DNA from: an uncultured Caulobacter sp.
GTDB taxonomy: Bacteria > Pseudomonadota > Alphaproteobacteria > Caulobacterales > Caulobacteraceae
Assembly: GCF_937900395.1 (NCBI RefSeq)
Contig: NZ_CALCDX010000090.1
Span: 1 to 17,979 of the forward strand
Direction of reading: 5' to 3'
Length of the DNA: 17,979 nt
The notes under the pieces are model-generated. The model was not told where the DNA came from. It was given only the letters and a program-made list of their open reading frames with translations, and made no database searches. This document shows positions 6,359 through 12,480 of this stretch, one piece after another. Within the stretch, counting starts at the first letter, position 1. Each line of letters opens with the position of its first letter. The position numbers and the translations under genes are program-made.

Positions 6359-6486
6359 CGACCTCCCCGGCGAATGCCGGGGCCCAGATTCATCCGGAGA
6401 AGTTTGAGCGTTCGCGCCCTAGCACCCTGCCCGCCTTATGGGGTCATGGGTTCGATCTGGGCCCCGGCATTCGCCGGGGAGGTCGG
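6359..6486. repeat. REP-like inverted-repeat element, copy 3 (128 bp)
   Basis: The left arm (6359-6389) and right arm (6455-6486) are perfect inverted partners over about 30 bases, each with the hairpin CCCCGGCGAATGCCGGGG (left at 6365-6382). It has the same length as copy 1 and a related interior in the opposite orientation (CATCCGGAGAAGTT near the left arm, ATGGGTTCGATCTGG at the right). It ends 3 bp from the stop codon of the quinone oxidoreductase gene and lies 47 bp before the DUF72 start, so here it separates two genes on the same strand. Confidence 0.92.
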
Positions 6487-6489
6487 ATG

Positions 6490-7467
6490 TCAGGAGACCA
6501 CCAGCACCACCTTGCCCACGTGCTCCCCGGCCTCGAGGTGCGCGTGGGCCTTGGCGGCGTCGACCAGGGGGAAGGTCGCGTCGACGATCGGCGTCAGCTT
6601 GCCGGCCGCCACCCAGGGCCAGGCCACGCGCTCGACCTCGGCGGCCAGGCGGGCCTTCTCGTCGGCCGAGCGGGGGCGCAGAGTCGAGCCGGTGATCACC
6701 GCCCGCTTCTGCATGATCTTCATCACCGGAACCTCCAGCGTCGAGCCGCCCAGGCTGGCGATGTAGACGATGCGGCCGCCGGTGTTCAGAGCGTCCAGGT
6801 TCTTGTCGAAATAGCTGGCCCCGACCATGTCGAGGATGACGTCGGCGCCGCCGGCGGCCTTGACCACCTCGGCGAAGTCTTCGGCCTTGGCGTCGATGGC
6901 GATGTCGGCGCCGAGCGCCAGCGCCTTGGCCTTCTTGTCGGCGCCGCGTCCGGTGGCGATGACCTTGGCGCCGGCGGCCTTGGCCATGGCGATCGCGGTC
7001 GTCCCAATTCCGGACGTCCCACCATGAACCAACAGCGTCTCGCCGGCCTTCAGCGCGCCGTGCTCGAAGACGTTGGCGAAGACCGTGAACACTGTCTCGG
7101 GCAGGGCCGCGGCGTGGATCAGATCGAGACCGGCCGGGATCGGCAGGGCGTGGCGGGCGTCGACGGCGGCGTATTGCGCGTAGCCTCCGCCGCCCAGCAG
7201 GGCGCAGACCTTGTCGCCGGCCTTCCAGCGGCCCGCTCCGGTCACGACTTCGCCCGCGACCTCCAGGCCCAGGGTCGTCGGCGCGCCGGGCGGCGGCGGA
7301 TAGAAGCCCAGGCGCTGCAGCAGGTCGGGACGATTCACCCCGGCGGCGGCGACCTTGATCAGGATCTGGCCCGGTCCCGGTTCGGGACGCTCCGCCGTCA
7401 CGGCCTTCAGGGCCTCGGCGGGTCCCTTGCCGCCGTCGATCGCGATCGCGGTCATCGTCTCGCCCAT
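6490..7467 (-). CDS. PIG3-type NAD(P)H quinone oxidoreductase (zinc-free MDR family)
   Basis: A 325-residue medium-chain dehydrogenase/reductase that lacks the zinc ligands of alcohol dehydrogenases. From the ATG at 7467, the substrate-domain motif AAAGVNRPDLLQR covers about 40-52 and GLEVAGEV 67-74. The nucleotide-binding loop is HGGTSGIGTTAIAMAKAAG at 148-166, with ATGRGADK following, typical of NADPH users. Family members reduce quinones to semiquinones or act on enones; the real substrate is unknown. The ATG at 7467 is chosen because AGGAAG sits six bases upstream. A GTG at 7488 and an ATG at 7455 are alternatives, the last agreeing best with where the family homology begins. It is divergent from the DUF1192 gene with a short shared promoter gap. 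Confidence 0.93.
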   Translation of the reverse strand: MGETMTAIAIDGGKGPAEALKAVTAERPEPGPGQILIKVAAAGVNRPDLLQRLGFYPPPPGAPTTLGLEVAGEVVTGAGRWKAGDKVCALLGGGGYAQYAAVDARHALPIPAGLDLIHAAALPETVFTVFANVFEHGALKAGETLLVHGGTSGIGTTAIAMAKAAGAKVIATGRGADKKAKALALGADIAIDAKAEDFAEVVKAAGGADVILDMVGASYFDKNLDALNTGGRIVYIASLGGSTLEVPVMKIMQKRAVITGSTLRPRSADEKARLAAEVERVAWPWVAAGKLTPIVDATFPLVDAAKAHAHLEAGEHVGKVVLVVS

Positions 7468-7542
7468 GGGCGGCTTCCTTCCTGTCACTTGCCTTGCGGC
7501 CTAGGTAGGCGTCAGATGACGGCTGGAAAAGGGAGAATGCCG

Positions 7543-7749
7543 ATGTTCGAGGATGCTGCGGAACCGCGCGCCTTCAGCGGACGCGCTCTGAGCGAAGCCA
7601 CGCACGAGGATCTGGAGATCTACGGCGTTGCGGAATTGGAAGAGCGGATCGAGGCCTTGCAGGCCGAAATCGAGCGCACCAAGGCCCAGCTGGCCAAGAA
7701 GAAGGCGGGCCGCGACGCGGCCAATGCGCTGTTTGGTCGCCTCGACTAA
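7543..7749 (+). CDS. DUF1192 family small protein
   Basis: A 68-residue protein of the DUF1192 family, found in alphaproteobacteria and of unknown function. It opens MFEDAAEPRAF and then has the family stretch LEIYGVAELEERIEALQAEI at about residues 23-42. The helix continues IERTKAQLAKKKAGRDAANA, an obvious coiled coil. The start at 7543 is favoured because GGGAG (7531-7535) is about eight bases upstream; the ATGs at 7537 and 7516 in the same frame are alternatives. It lies 193 bp before rcdA on the same strand, with regulatory sites between, so it is probably separately expressed. Confidence 0.88.
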   Translation: MFEDAAEPRAFSGRALSEATHEDLEIYGVAELEERIEALQAEIERTKAQLAKKKAGRDAANALFGRLD

Positions 7750-7774
7750 CGGTTCTTTTAAGGTTTCGGTGAGG

Positions 7775-7789
7775 TTACTGGCGTCTTAA
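7775..7789 (+). promoter_or_regulatory. CtrA-like box TTAC-N7-TTAA upstream of rcdA
   Basis: The CtrA consensus is TTAA-N7-TTAA. Here TTAC (7775-7778) and TTAA (7786-7789) are exactly seven bases apart, one mismatch from consensus, in an AT-richer stretch. A TTTATAGG about 30 bp downstream might be a -10. rcdA is known to be under CtrA control in Caulobacter, which supports the reading; binding is not proven here. Confidence 0.5.
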
Positions 7790-7869
7790 AGCATTCCAAT
7801 CCGCTTTCGGACGGTCTTTATAGGTGATCGGTTCGATGGGGGCGGGTCGCGAAACGGCACATCGGCGTC

Positions 7870-7885
7870 TGGCACGAGGGTTGCA
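7870..7885 (+). promoter_or_regulatory. Sigma-54 type promoter motif upstream of rcdA
   Basis: TGGCACGAGGGTTGCA fits the -24/-12 consensus TGGCACG-N4-TTGC(A/T) at every defined base, with GG at 7871-7872 and GC at 7883-7884. Transcription would begin near 7896, giving a leader of about 47 bases before the rcdA ATG. No upstream activator site is recognised. Confidence 0.5.
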
Positions 7886-7942
7886 GTTCCCTCGTTCCGA
7901 GCGAGATGTCCTCGCGGCCTTTCGAAGGGGCATTGAGTAGCT

Positions 7943-8452
7943 ATGACCGAAGTCAACGCGTTGGCCGATACGCCTTGGCGCGCCGGAGTCATCCAGGACT
8001 TCGCCCGATCGGAACTGTTCGACCGCACGTTCGAGGAAGGCATGCAGCTGGTCGAGGAGACCGCCGCCTATCTCGACGGCGCCGGCCGGCATGACAGCAA
8101 GATCCTCTCGCGCAACGCCGCCCTCAGCTACGCCAGCGAAAGCATGCGCCTGACCACCCGCCTGATGCAGGTGGCCTCGTGGCTGCTGGTCCAGCGCGCC
8201 GTCCGCGAGGGTGAGATGCCGCCGGAAGCCGCCTGCGCCGAGAACTACCGCCTGGCCGAGGAAGCGATCGGCGATCCCTCTCCGATCGAGGACCTGCCGT
8301 TCGGCCTGACGAACCTGCTGCACCGCTCCGAGCGCCTGTACGAGCGCGTCCGCCACCTGGACCGCCGCATGTACGTCGAATCGCCCAGCGAAGAAGCTCC
8401 GCGCCCGGTGCAGGCCCACTTCGATCGCCTGGCGGCGGCGTTCGGGGGGTAA
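7943..8452 (+). CDS. rcdA: RcdA, ClpXP adaptor for CtrA degradation (DUF1465)
   Basis: A 169-residue all-helical protein of the DUF1465 family, recognised as RcdA. In Caulobacter RcdA works with CpdR and PopA at the swarmer-to-stalked transition, delivering CtrA and other substrates to the ClpXP protease at the cell pole. Visible segments: RSELFDRTFEEGMQLVEETA at about 23-42, then ALSYASESMRLTTRLMQVAS at about 60-79, which is the family core, and LHRSERLYERVRHLDRRMY at about 126-144. The C-terminal tail SPSEEAPRPVQAHF is likely flexible, as known for RcdA. The start is an ATG with GAAGGGG 12 bases upstream. Its promoter region holds a CtrA-like box and a sigma-54-like site. The convergent COQ9 gene ends 8 bp after its stop. 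Confidence 0.88.
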   Translation: MTEVNALADTPWRAGVIQDFARSELFDRTFEEGMQLVEETAAYLDGAGRHDSKILSRNAALSYASESMRLTTRLMQVASWLLVQRAVREGEMPPEAACAENYRLAEEAIGDPSPIEDLPFGLTNLLHRSERLYERVRHLDRRMYVESPSEEAPRPVQAHFDRLAAAFGG

Positions 8453-8460
8453 GCCCCGCT

Positions 8461-9141
8461 CTAGCGGGCGCCGTACCGCATCTTCGCCAGCCCCTCGACC
8501 ATCTCGGTGGCGAGGTCCATCGGCTTCAGACCCGCCTTCCACTTCTCGAAGGCCATGACGTTGTCGATGCGGGCGTCCAGGTGCGACAGCGCCGAGGTCC
8601 GCCCCGAGGCCATATCCACCGCCAGGGTCGAGACCAGGATGCCCGACAGGATCGCCCGCTTGGAGTAGTGGTTCTCGTCGGTCGCCGTATCGCCGGCCCA
8701 GCGCCAGATGGCGTCGGCCGATTCCCAGGTCAGCCGGGCGGCCAGCGGCAGGTTCGTCGGGAAGGCCAGGAACACGGCCAGCGGCCGCAGCACGTCGCCG
8801 TTCTCCTGGGCCGCGTCGAGTCGGGCGATCACGCCTTCGCGAATCCGCTGTCGGATCTTCAGGGCCGCCAGATCCAAGGCGCGCAGCCGCTCCATGGCCG
8901 CCGCGTCATGGCGTCGCGACAGCAGGGCGGCCAGATCGCGCGGCCCCTCGGGCAGCAGGAGCTGGCCCTCAGCCTCCGATAGCCCCGCCGCCGCCAGGGC
9001 CCGGCTGACGAGTCCGGCGTTCCAGCCGGCGCTCGGCGCCAGGCGCAGGGCCTCGTCCAGGATGCGTTGCTCGGTCGAGTCGGCCCAGCTAGCGCCCGCC
9101 TGACCCGAAGCTTGACCGGATGTGTCGATATTTTCGCTCAT
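8461..9141 (-). CDS. coq9: COQ9 family protein (rpsU-divergently transcribed, TIGR02396)
   Basis: A 226-residue COQ9-family protein. Mitochondrial COQ9 binds lipids and supports the COQ7 hydroxylase in ubiquinone synthesis; the bacterial role is presumed similar. Residues about 22-75 (TEQRILDEALRLAPSAGWNA onward) form a TetR-like helical fold seen in COQ9. The lower part contains AVFLAFPTNLPLAARLTWES at about 122-141, then SADAIWRWAGDTATDENHYS and KRAILSGILVSTLAVDMASG, the strongest family signature. The family was named in alphaproteobacteria for lying divergent from rpsU, exactly the arrangement here. Two GANTC sites (9142-9146 and 9148-9152) and the palindrome ACACCGGTGT lie at and before its start. 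Confidence 0.93.
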   Translation of the reverse strand: MSENIDTSGQASGQAGASWADSTEQRILDEALRLAPSAGWNAGLVSRALAAAGLSEAEGQLLLPEGPRDLAALLSRRHDAAAMERLRALDLAALKIRQRIREGVIARLDAAQENGDVLRPLAVFLAFPTNLPLAARLTWESADAIWRWAGDTATDENHYSKRAILSGILVSTLAVDMASGRTSALSHLDARIDNVMAFEKWKAGLKPMDLATEMVEGLAKMRYGAR

Positions 9142-9209
9142 GAATCCGAGTCTACACCGGTGTTTAAGCCGCGTCGCGCATGGACAGGACGCGCGCGCTC
9201 TGCTATCAG
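9142..9209. promoter_or_regulatory. Shared coq9-rpsU promoter region with paired GANTC sites and a palindrome
   Basis: GAATC (9142-9146) and GAGTC (9148-9152) are one base apart, followed by the perfect 10-bp palindrome ACACCGGTGT (9154-9163). TGGACAG (9181-9187) and GCTATCAG (9202-9209) are 14 bp apart and roughly fit the Caulobacter housekeeping pattern TTGACGS/GCTANAWC for rpsU. GANTC is methylated by CcrM and can recruit GcrA at promoters, so cell-cycle timing is possible; this is inference. Confidence 0.4.
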
Positions 9210-9323
9210 CCCCGCCTCATCGCCTGGGAGCACCCCTTCCAGGTTACCCGGTTTTGTTCGCCCGCCCGGCCCCTCAAGAGGGACTTGGGAATATTGGTCG
9301 GGCTGTCGAATGGAGAGATACCC

Positions 9324-9560
9324 CTGGTCCAGATTTTCGTCCGCGACAACAACGTCGATCAGGCCCTGAAGGCTCTGAAGAAGAAGATGCAACGCGAAGG
9401 CTCGTTCCGCGAAATGAAGCGGCACGTGCACTACGAAAAGCCGTCGGAAAAGCGCGCTCGCCAAAAGGCTGAAGCCGTCCGTCGCGCTCGCAAGCTGGCC
9501 CGCAAGCGCGCTCAGCGCGAAGGCCTGCTGCCGATGCCGAAGAAGGCTGGCGGTCGCTAA
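9324..9560 (+). CDS. rpsU: 30S ribosomal protein S21, apparent CTG start
   Basis: S21 is a small-subunit protein near the anti-Shine-Dalgarno end of 16S rRNA. The 78 residues VQIFVRDNNVDQALKALKKK and on match alphaproteobacterial S21 from its second residue, with the basic helix EKRARQKAEAVRRARKLARK and a short extra tail LLPMPKKAGGR. Homologues begin (M)VQ(I/V), so the start codon should be CTG at 9324. GGAG (9312-9315) lies eight bases before it, and no ATG or GTG is in frame near that point. An in-frame TTG at 9294 would add ten unconserved residues (LVGLSNGEIP). The gene is followed by a strong terminator. Confidence 0.93.
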   Translation: MVQIFVRDNNVDQALKALKKKMQREGSFREMKRHVHYEKPSEKRARQKAEAVRRARKLARKRAQREGLLPMPKKAGGR

Positions 9561-9592
9561 GACCCCCTCCCTTCGCATCGCCGAAGATTTCG

Positions 9593-9622
9593 AAGGCCGC
9601 GCGGCGTTCCGCGCGGCCTTTG
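9593..9622 (+). terminator. Rho-independent terminator of rpsU
   Basis: A perfect 12-bp stem, AAGGCCGCGCGG (9593-9604) with CCGCGCGGCCTT (9609-9620), has a four-base loop and is followed by a short TTTG run. It lies 32 bp past the rpsU stop codon. Confidence 0.85.
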
Positions 9623-9646
9623 TCGTGTCTGGAGTGTCGCTGGCTT

Positions 9647-9798
9647 AGCGCCCCCCTCCGTCACGATGCCCTGCATCGCGCCACCTCCCCCGTTTGGCTT
9701 CGCCGCCCTTCGGGTCACGGGTGAGGAGGAGGGTTCATCCTCCCTCGCAAAGCGGGGGAGGTGGATCGGCGCGAAGCGACGAGACGGAGGGGGGCGCT
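9647..9798. repeat. Second-family inverted-repeat element (152 bp)
   Basis: The ends are a perfect 16-bp inverted repeat, AGCGCCCCCCTCCGTC (9647-9662) and its complement (9783-9798). A second perfect pair lies inside: CCACCTCCCCCG (9681-9692) and CGGGGGAGGTGG (9753-9764). Near the centre GAGGAGGAGGG faces ATCCTCC. The whole element can fold into a long interrupted stem. It has no coding potential and lies between the convergent rpsU and hydrolase genes, ending 10 bp from the hydrolase stop. It is unrelated in sequence to the CCCCGGCGAAT elements. A small non-autonomous element or dispersed REP-type sequence fits. Confidence 0.85.
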
Positions 9799-9808
9799 GC
9801 GGAACGCC

Positions 9809-10765
9809 TCAGCCTTTCGTCCGCGCGTCCGCGACGAACGCCACGGCCCGGACGATGTGATCGGCGAAGCGGCGGCCGATCAGCAAGGTATGGGTGGCGT
9901 CCTCGACGTGATCGACTAGACCGTGCTCGGAGCGGCGAGCGGGCGCCTCCTGCATCGCCTTGCGCGCCTCGCGGCCCGCGACCGGCCCGGCGGTGACGAC
10001 AGCCACCGGCCACTTCGGATCGAAGGGCGGCTGCCGGCCGGCCTGGGCCGAGGCCTCCGCCCACAGGCTAACCTCCTCGGCTGCGGTGCGATTGTGGCGG
10101 CCGTTGGCGAAGGCCCACCCCTTCTCGGCCTTCGCGGCCGGCGGCAGGTCGATCTTGTCGCCCAGGCGCGTGTGGACCAGCGGCTTGTAGAGGCCGATCG
10201 ACGCCCCGCGCGCCGCCCATTTCGAGATGTTGGCGAAGGCGCGGATGAAGCTCTGCATTCGCGGGTCCTGGGCGGCTTCGGGTCCAGCGGCGTCGGCCAG
10301 CACCAGGCCCGCGACCTTGTCGGGATTGCGGCCGGCGAACTCACGCAGACGCAAGCCGGCCATCGAGTGCCCGACCAGGATATAGGGCCCAGGCTCGCCC
10401 GAGGCGGCGATCAGCTTCTCGAAGTCGGAGACAATGGCCAAGCCGTCGCGCGGCTTCGGTCCGGGCGGGGAAAAGCCCATGCCGGCGCGGTCATAGGCGC
10501 AGGAGCGCCAACCGGCGGCGGTCAGCGCCTCCTGAACCGCGCCCCAGTCCGCCGCCAGGCCAAAAGCGCCCGACTCCAGCCAGACGACCGGACGATCGTT
10601 CTTGGGCCCTTCGCAGACCAGCCGCAATGCGCGCCCCGGCTCGATCTCGACCATCTGCCCCCGGGCCTTGGGCGCGCCGGCGGCGGTCATCAGCCCCCCG
10701 ACCGCGACATAGGACACAAGCAGGAGCGCGAAGCCCGCGACGCCACGGCCGAGAAACTGGATCAT
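9809..10765 (-). CDS. Alpha/beta hydrolase with N-terminal membrane anchor
   Basis: A 318-residue alpha/beta-hydrolase-fold protein. Residues about 5-28 are hydrophobic (GVAGFALLLVSYVAVGGL) with a preceding arginine, giving a signal anchor or signal peptide, so the enzyme probably faces the periplasm. The nucleophile elbow is GHSMAG with the serine at 134, following the strand YILV. YDRAGMGFSPPG at about 91-102 is the typical loop after strand 4. The catalytic histidine is likely the one in VEDATHTLLI near the C-terminus. Substrate is unknown; esterase or lipase is as far as the sequence goes. The ATG at 10765 is chosen; a TTG three codons earlier is possible. No good ribosome-binding site is seen. 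The M23 gene ends 60 bp upstream. Confidence 0.88.
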   Translation of the reverse strand: MIQFLGRGVAGFALLLVSYVAVGGLMTAAGAPKARGQMVEIEPGRALRLVCEGPKNDRPVVWLESGAFGLAADWGAVQEALTAAGWRSCAYDRAGMGFSPPGPKPRDGLAIVSDFEKLIAASGEPGPYILVGHSMAGLRLREFAGRNPDKVAGLVLADAAGPEAAQDPRMQSFIRAFANISKWAARGASIGLYKPLVHTRLGDKIDLPPAAKAEKGWAFANGRHNRTAAEEVSLWAEASAQAGRQPPFDPKWPVAVVTAGPVAGREARKAMQEAPARRSEHGLVDHVEDATHTLLIGRRFADHIVRAVAFVADARTKG

Positions 10766-10825
10766 GGCGTTCAATGTAGGGACGGTTTGCGACGCGTCGA
10801 GGCGCGTTGCGCCGGGTGCGGAGAT

Positions 10826-11590
10826 TTATCCTTCGGAGACCGGGATCCGGGTTCGCACCCGGCCGCTCTTGGTCCGCGTGACCGGCGCGCCCTTCACGCC
10901 GTCGGGCCATTTCGACACGACCGCCAGGCGCACCTTCTTGGAGACCCGCGCCGCGGCGCGGATCGGCATGTCCTCGGCCTCGGCGAAGCTGCGCCCGATG
11001 AAGAAGGCCGGGTTCAGCGGCTTGTCGCCCTTGCGGATCTCGAAATGCAGGTGCGAGCCGGTGGAGCGCCCCGAATTGCCGACAAAGGCCACCGTCGATC
11101 CCCGGCGGACATAGGCGCCCTGCTTGACGCCGCGCGCCGGAGCCTTGAGGTGGGCGTAGAGGGTGGTCATGCCGCCCTTGTGCATCACCTCGACGAAACG
11201 GCCATAGGTGGGGCTGACGCCCGTGCGCTTGACCACGCCGTCGGCCGAGGCCTTGACCGGCGCGCCAGCGGGGGCGGCGATGTCGACACCTTGGTGCAGG
11301 CGGCCATTCTCTTCCCAAGGCAGCCGGCGCAGGCCGAACGGCGAGTCGATGACCCGGCCCGGCAGCGGCGCGTCGAACACGAAGGCGGGGGGCGGCGGCT
11401 CCGGAGCTTCGAGCTCCGTTACGGGCGGCGCGACGTCCTCGTCGGTCGCCGCGACGGCGGGCGGCTCGGTCATCCAGGCGCCGAGCGCCGCAACGCCGTT
11501 CAAGGCGCCAACCGTGGCCGCCAAGCCCAGAGCCACGAGAAACGCCGCACGCAGTTGTTGAGCTGGAATAGCCAGGCTTCTGGAAATCAA
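10826..11590 (-). CDS. M23/LytM-type peptidase, exported
   Basis: A 254-residue zinc metallopeptidase of the M23 (LytM) family, acting on cell-wall peptide bonds or, if inactive, activating amidases. A hydrophobic segment at about 15-39 is a signal anchor, followed by a Pro/Glu-rich linker (PPPPAF). The peptidase domain spans about 75-190: zinc ligands H99 and D103 in LHQGVDIAAP and H182 in SHLHFEI, with H147 (YAHL) and H180 as the other active-site histidines. All are present, so it should be active. The tail SKKVRLAVVSKWPDGVKGAP is basic. The only reasonable start is the TTG at 11590-11588, supported by AGAGG seven bases upstream. Confidence 0.93.
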   Translation of the reverse strand: MISRSLAIPAQQLRAAFLVALGLAATVGALNGVAALGAWMTEPPAVAATDEDVAPPVTELEAPEPPPPAFVFDAPLPGRVIDSPFGLRRLPWEENGRLHQGVDIAAPAGAPVKASADGVVKRTGVSPTYGRFVEVMHKGGMTTLYAHLKAPARGVKQGAYVRRGSTVAFVGNSGRSTGSHLHFEIRKGDKPLNPAFFIGRSFAEAEDMPIRAAARVSKKVRLAVVSKWPDGVKGAPVTRTKSGRVRTRIPVSEG

Positions 11591-12009
11591 ACCACTACCT
11601 CTCGCGATATCCGGCCAATCGAGAGGACCGCGCCAAGGCGGCTCAACTCACATACTTGACCTTTCAGGATCATGAATGGCGGGCTCTATGACTGGCCGTT
11701 TTGACCAAAACAGGGCGCAGCTTAACCATTCATTTGCAATAATCTGGGTTTTCGAGCACCTTCTCTCTGCAGAGGCGCCCTTTCACTTGAACTTGCCAAG
11801 CGAATCCTTTGAGGCGGACGCCAGGGATGCACGATATCGCGCGCAAGCACGAAGCCGCCTCGAATACATTACACCAAAGTCATGTATTAATTTTCATTCA
11901 TTCGCTTAATTACACGTCATGAAACAGACGTAACAAGACTTTGGCCCGACCGCGAAGTAACAAGTATTCAACGGCGCACAGAACAGCGCCCATCAGAGGG
12001 ATACTTGAA
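11591..12009. promoter_or_regulatory. 419-bp AT-richer intergenic region before the UrcA gene
   Basis: This is the only gap over 300 bp and is clearly AT-richer than its surroundings, especially 11700-11935. It holds a CtrA-type half site TTAACCAT (11722-11729), an inverted repeat GTTTTG-AC-CAAAAC (11698-11711) and a second one ACGTC-N8-GACGT (11914-11931) 79 bp before the UrcA start. A 77-codon open frame at 11676-11909 has no family resemblance and un-Caulobacter-like codon use, so I do not call it. The region most likely carries the promoters of the M23 and UrcA genes. Confidence 0.45.
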
Positions 12010-12357
12010 ATGCGCAAGTTCATTATGAACGTCACCACGGTCGCCAGCCTGAGCTTGGCCGCCATTCCGGTCCTGGGCCTGACCCAGGCCGCCAACGCCG
12101 CCGAACCCGTCGTCCGCGTCAGCTACAGCGACCTGAACCTCTCGAACCCCGCCCAGGCCGCGATCTTCAAGGCCCGCGTCGAGACCGCCGGCGAGGCGCT
12201 TTGCCGCGCCAAGCTGCGTAGCGGCGACCTGGACATGCCGCTCCGCGGTTGCGTGGCCGAAGTGCACCGCGAGGTCGAACGCCAACTGCCGAAGGCCCAG
12301 CGCCAGGCCCTGGCCAGCGCCGCCCGCGCTCAAGCGATCGAGGTCGCTGCGCAGTGA
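12010..12357 (+). CDS. UrcA family protein, secreted
   Basis: A 115-residue protein of the UrcA family, small exported proteins common in Caulobacterales and sphingomonads, function unknown. The signal peptide is MRKFIMNVTTVASLSLAAIP and on to the ANA|AEP cleavage site near residue 30. The mature part opens VVRVSYSDLNLSNPAQAAIF, the family signature, and has two cysteines (ALCRAKL and RGCVAEV) that probably form a disulfide in the periplasm. The C-terminus is a long amphipathic alanine-rich helix. The start at 12010 is set by AGAGGGA about nine bases upstream and by the signal peptide. It is monocistronic and convergent with pntB. Confidence 0.9.
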   Translation: MRKFIMNVTTVASLSLAAIPVLGLTQAANAAEPVVRVSYSDLNLSNPAQAAIFKARVETAGEALCRAKLRSGDLDMPLRGCVAEVHREVERQLPKAQRQALASAARAQAIEVAAQ

Positions 12358-12423
12358 TCGCGGGTCGTTTCCAAGGCGGGCGCCGCCTCTAAGCCAGCGG
12401 CGCTCGCGCGATCCGACCACGAA

Positions 12424-12453
12424 AAAGGCCCCGGCGTCACCGCCAGGGCCTTT
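12424..12453. terminator. Bidirectional terminator between the UrcA gene and pntB
   Basis: AAAGGCCC (12424-12431) pairs with GGGCCTTT (12446-12453), with a further GGCG/CGCC pairing inside after one mismatch. A-rich sequence on one side and T-rich on the other suit termination of both convergent units. Confidence 0.75.
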
Positions 12454-12480
12454 CGCGCTCTTAGGGAGCCAGACGAAGCT

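Noticed and set aside
6312..6489. Open frames through the REP-like copies, which give recurring peptides such as GPRHSPGR
   Set aside because: These peptides arise from the repeat sequence in different frames and are not part of any gene.
11676..11909. A 77-codon open frame in the AT-richer gap before the UrcA gene
   Set aside because: No family resemblance, no ribosome-binding site at its ATG, low-GC codon choice unlike every gene around it, and it overlaps likely promoter elements.
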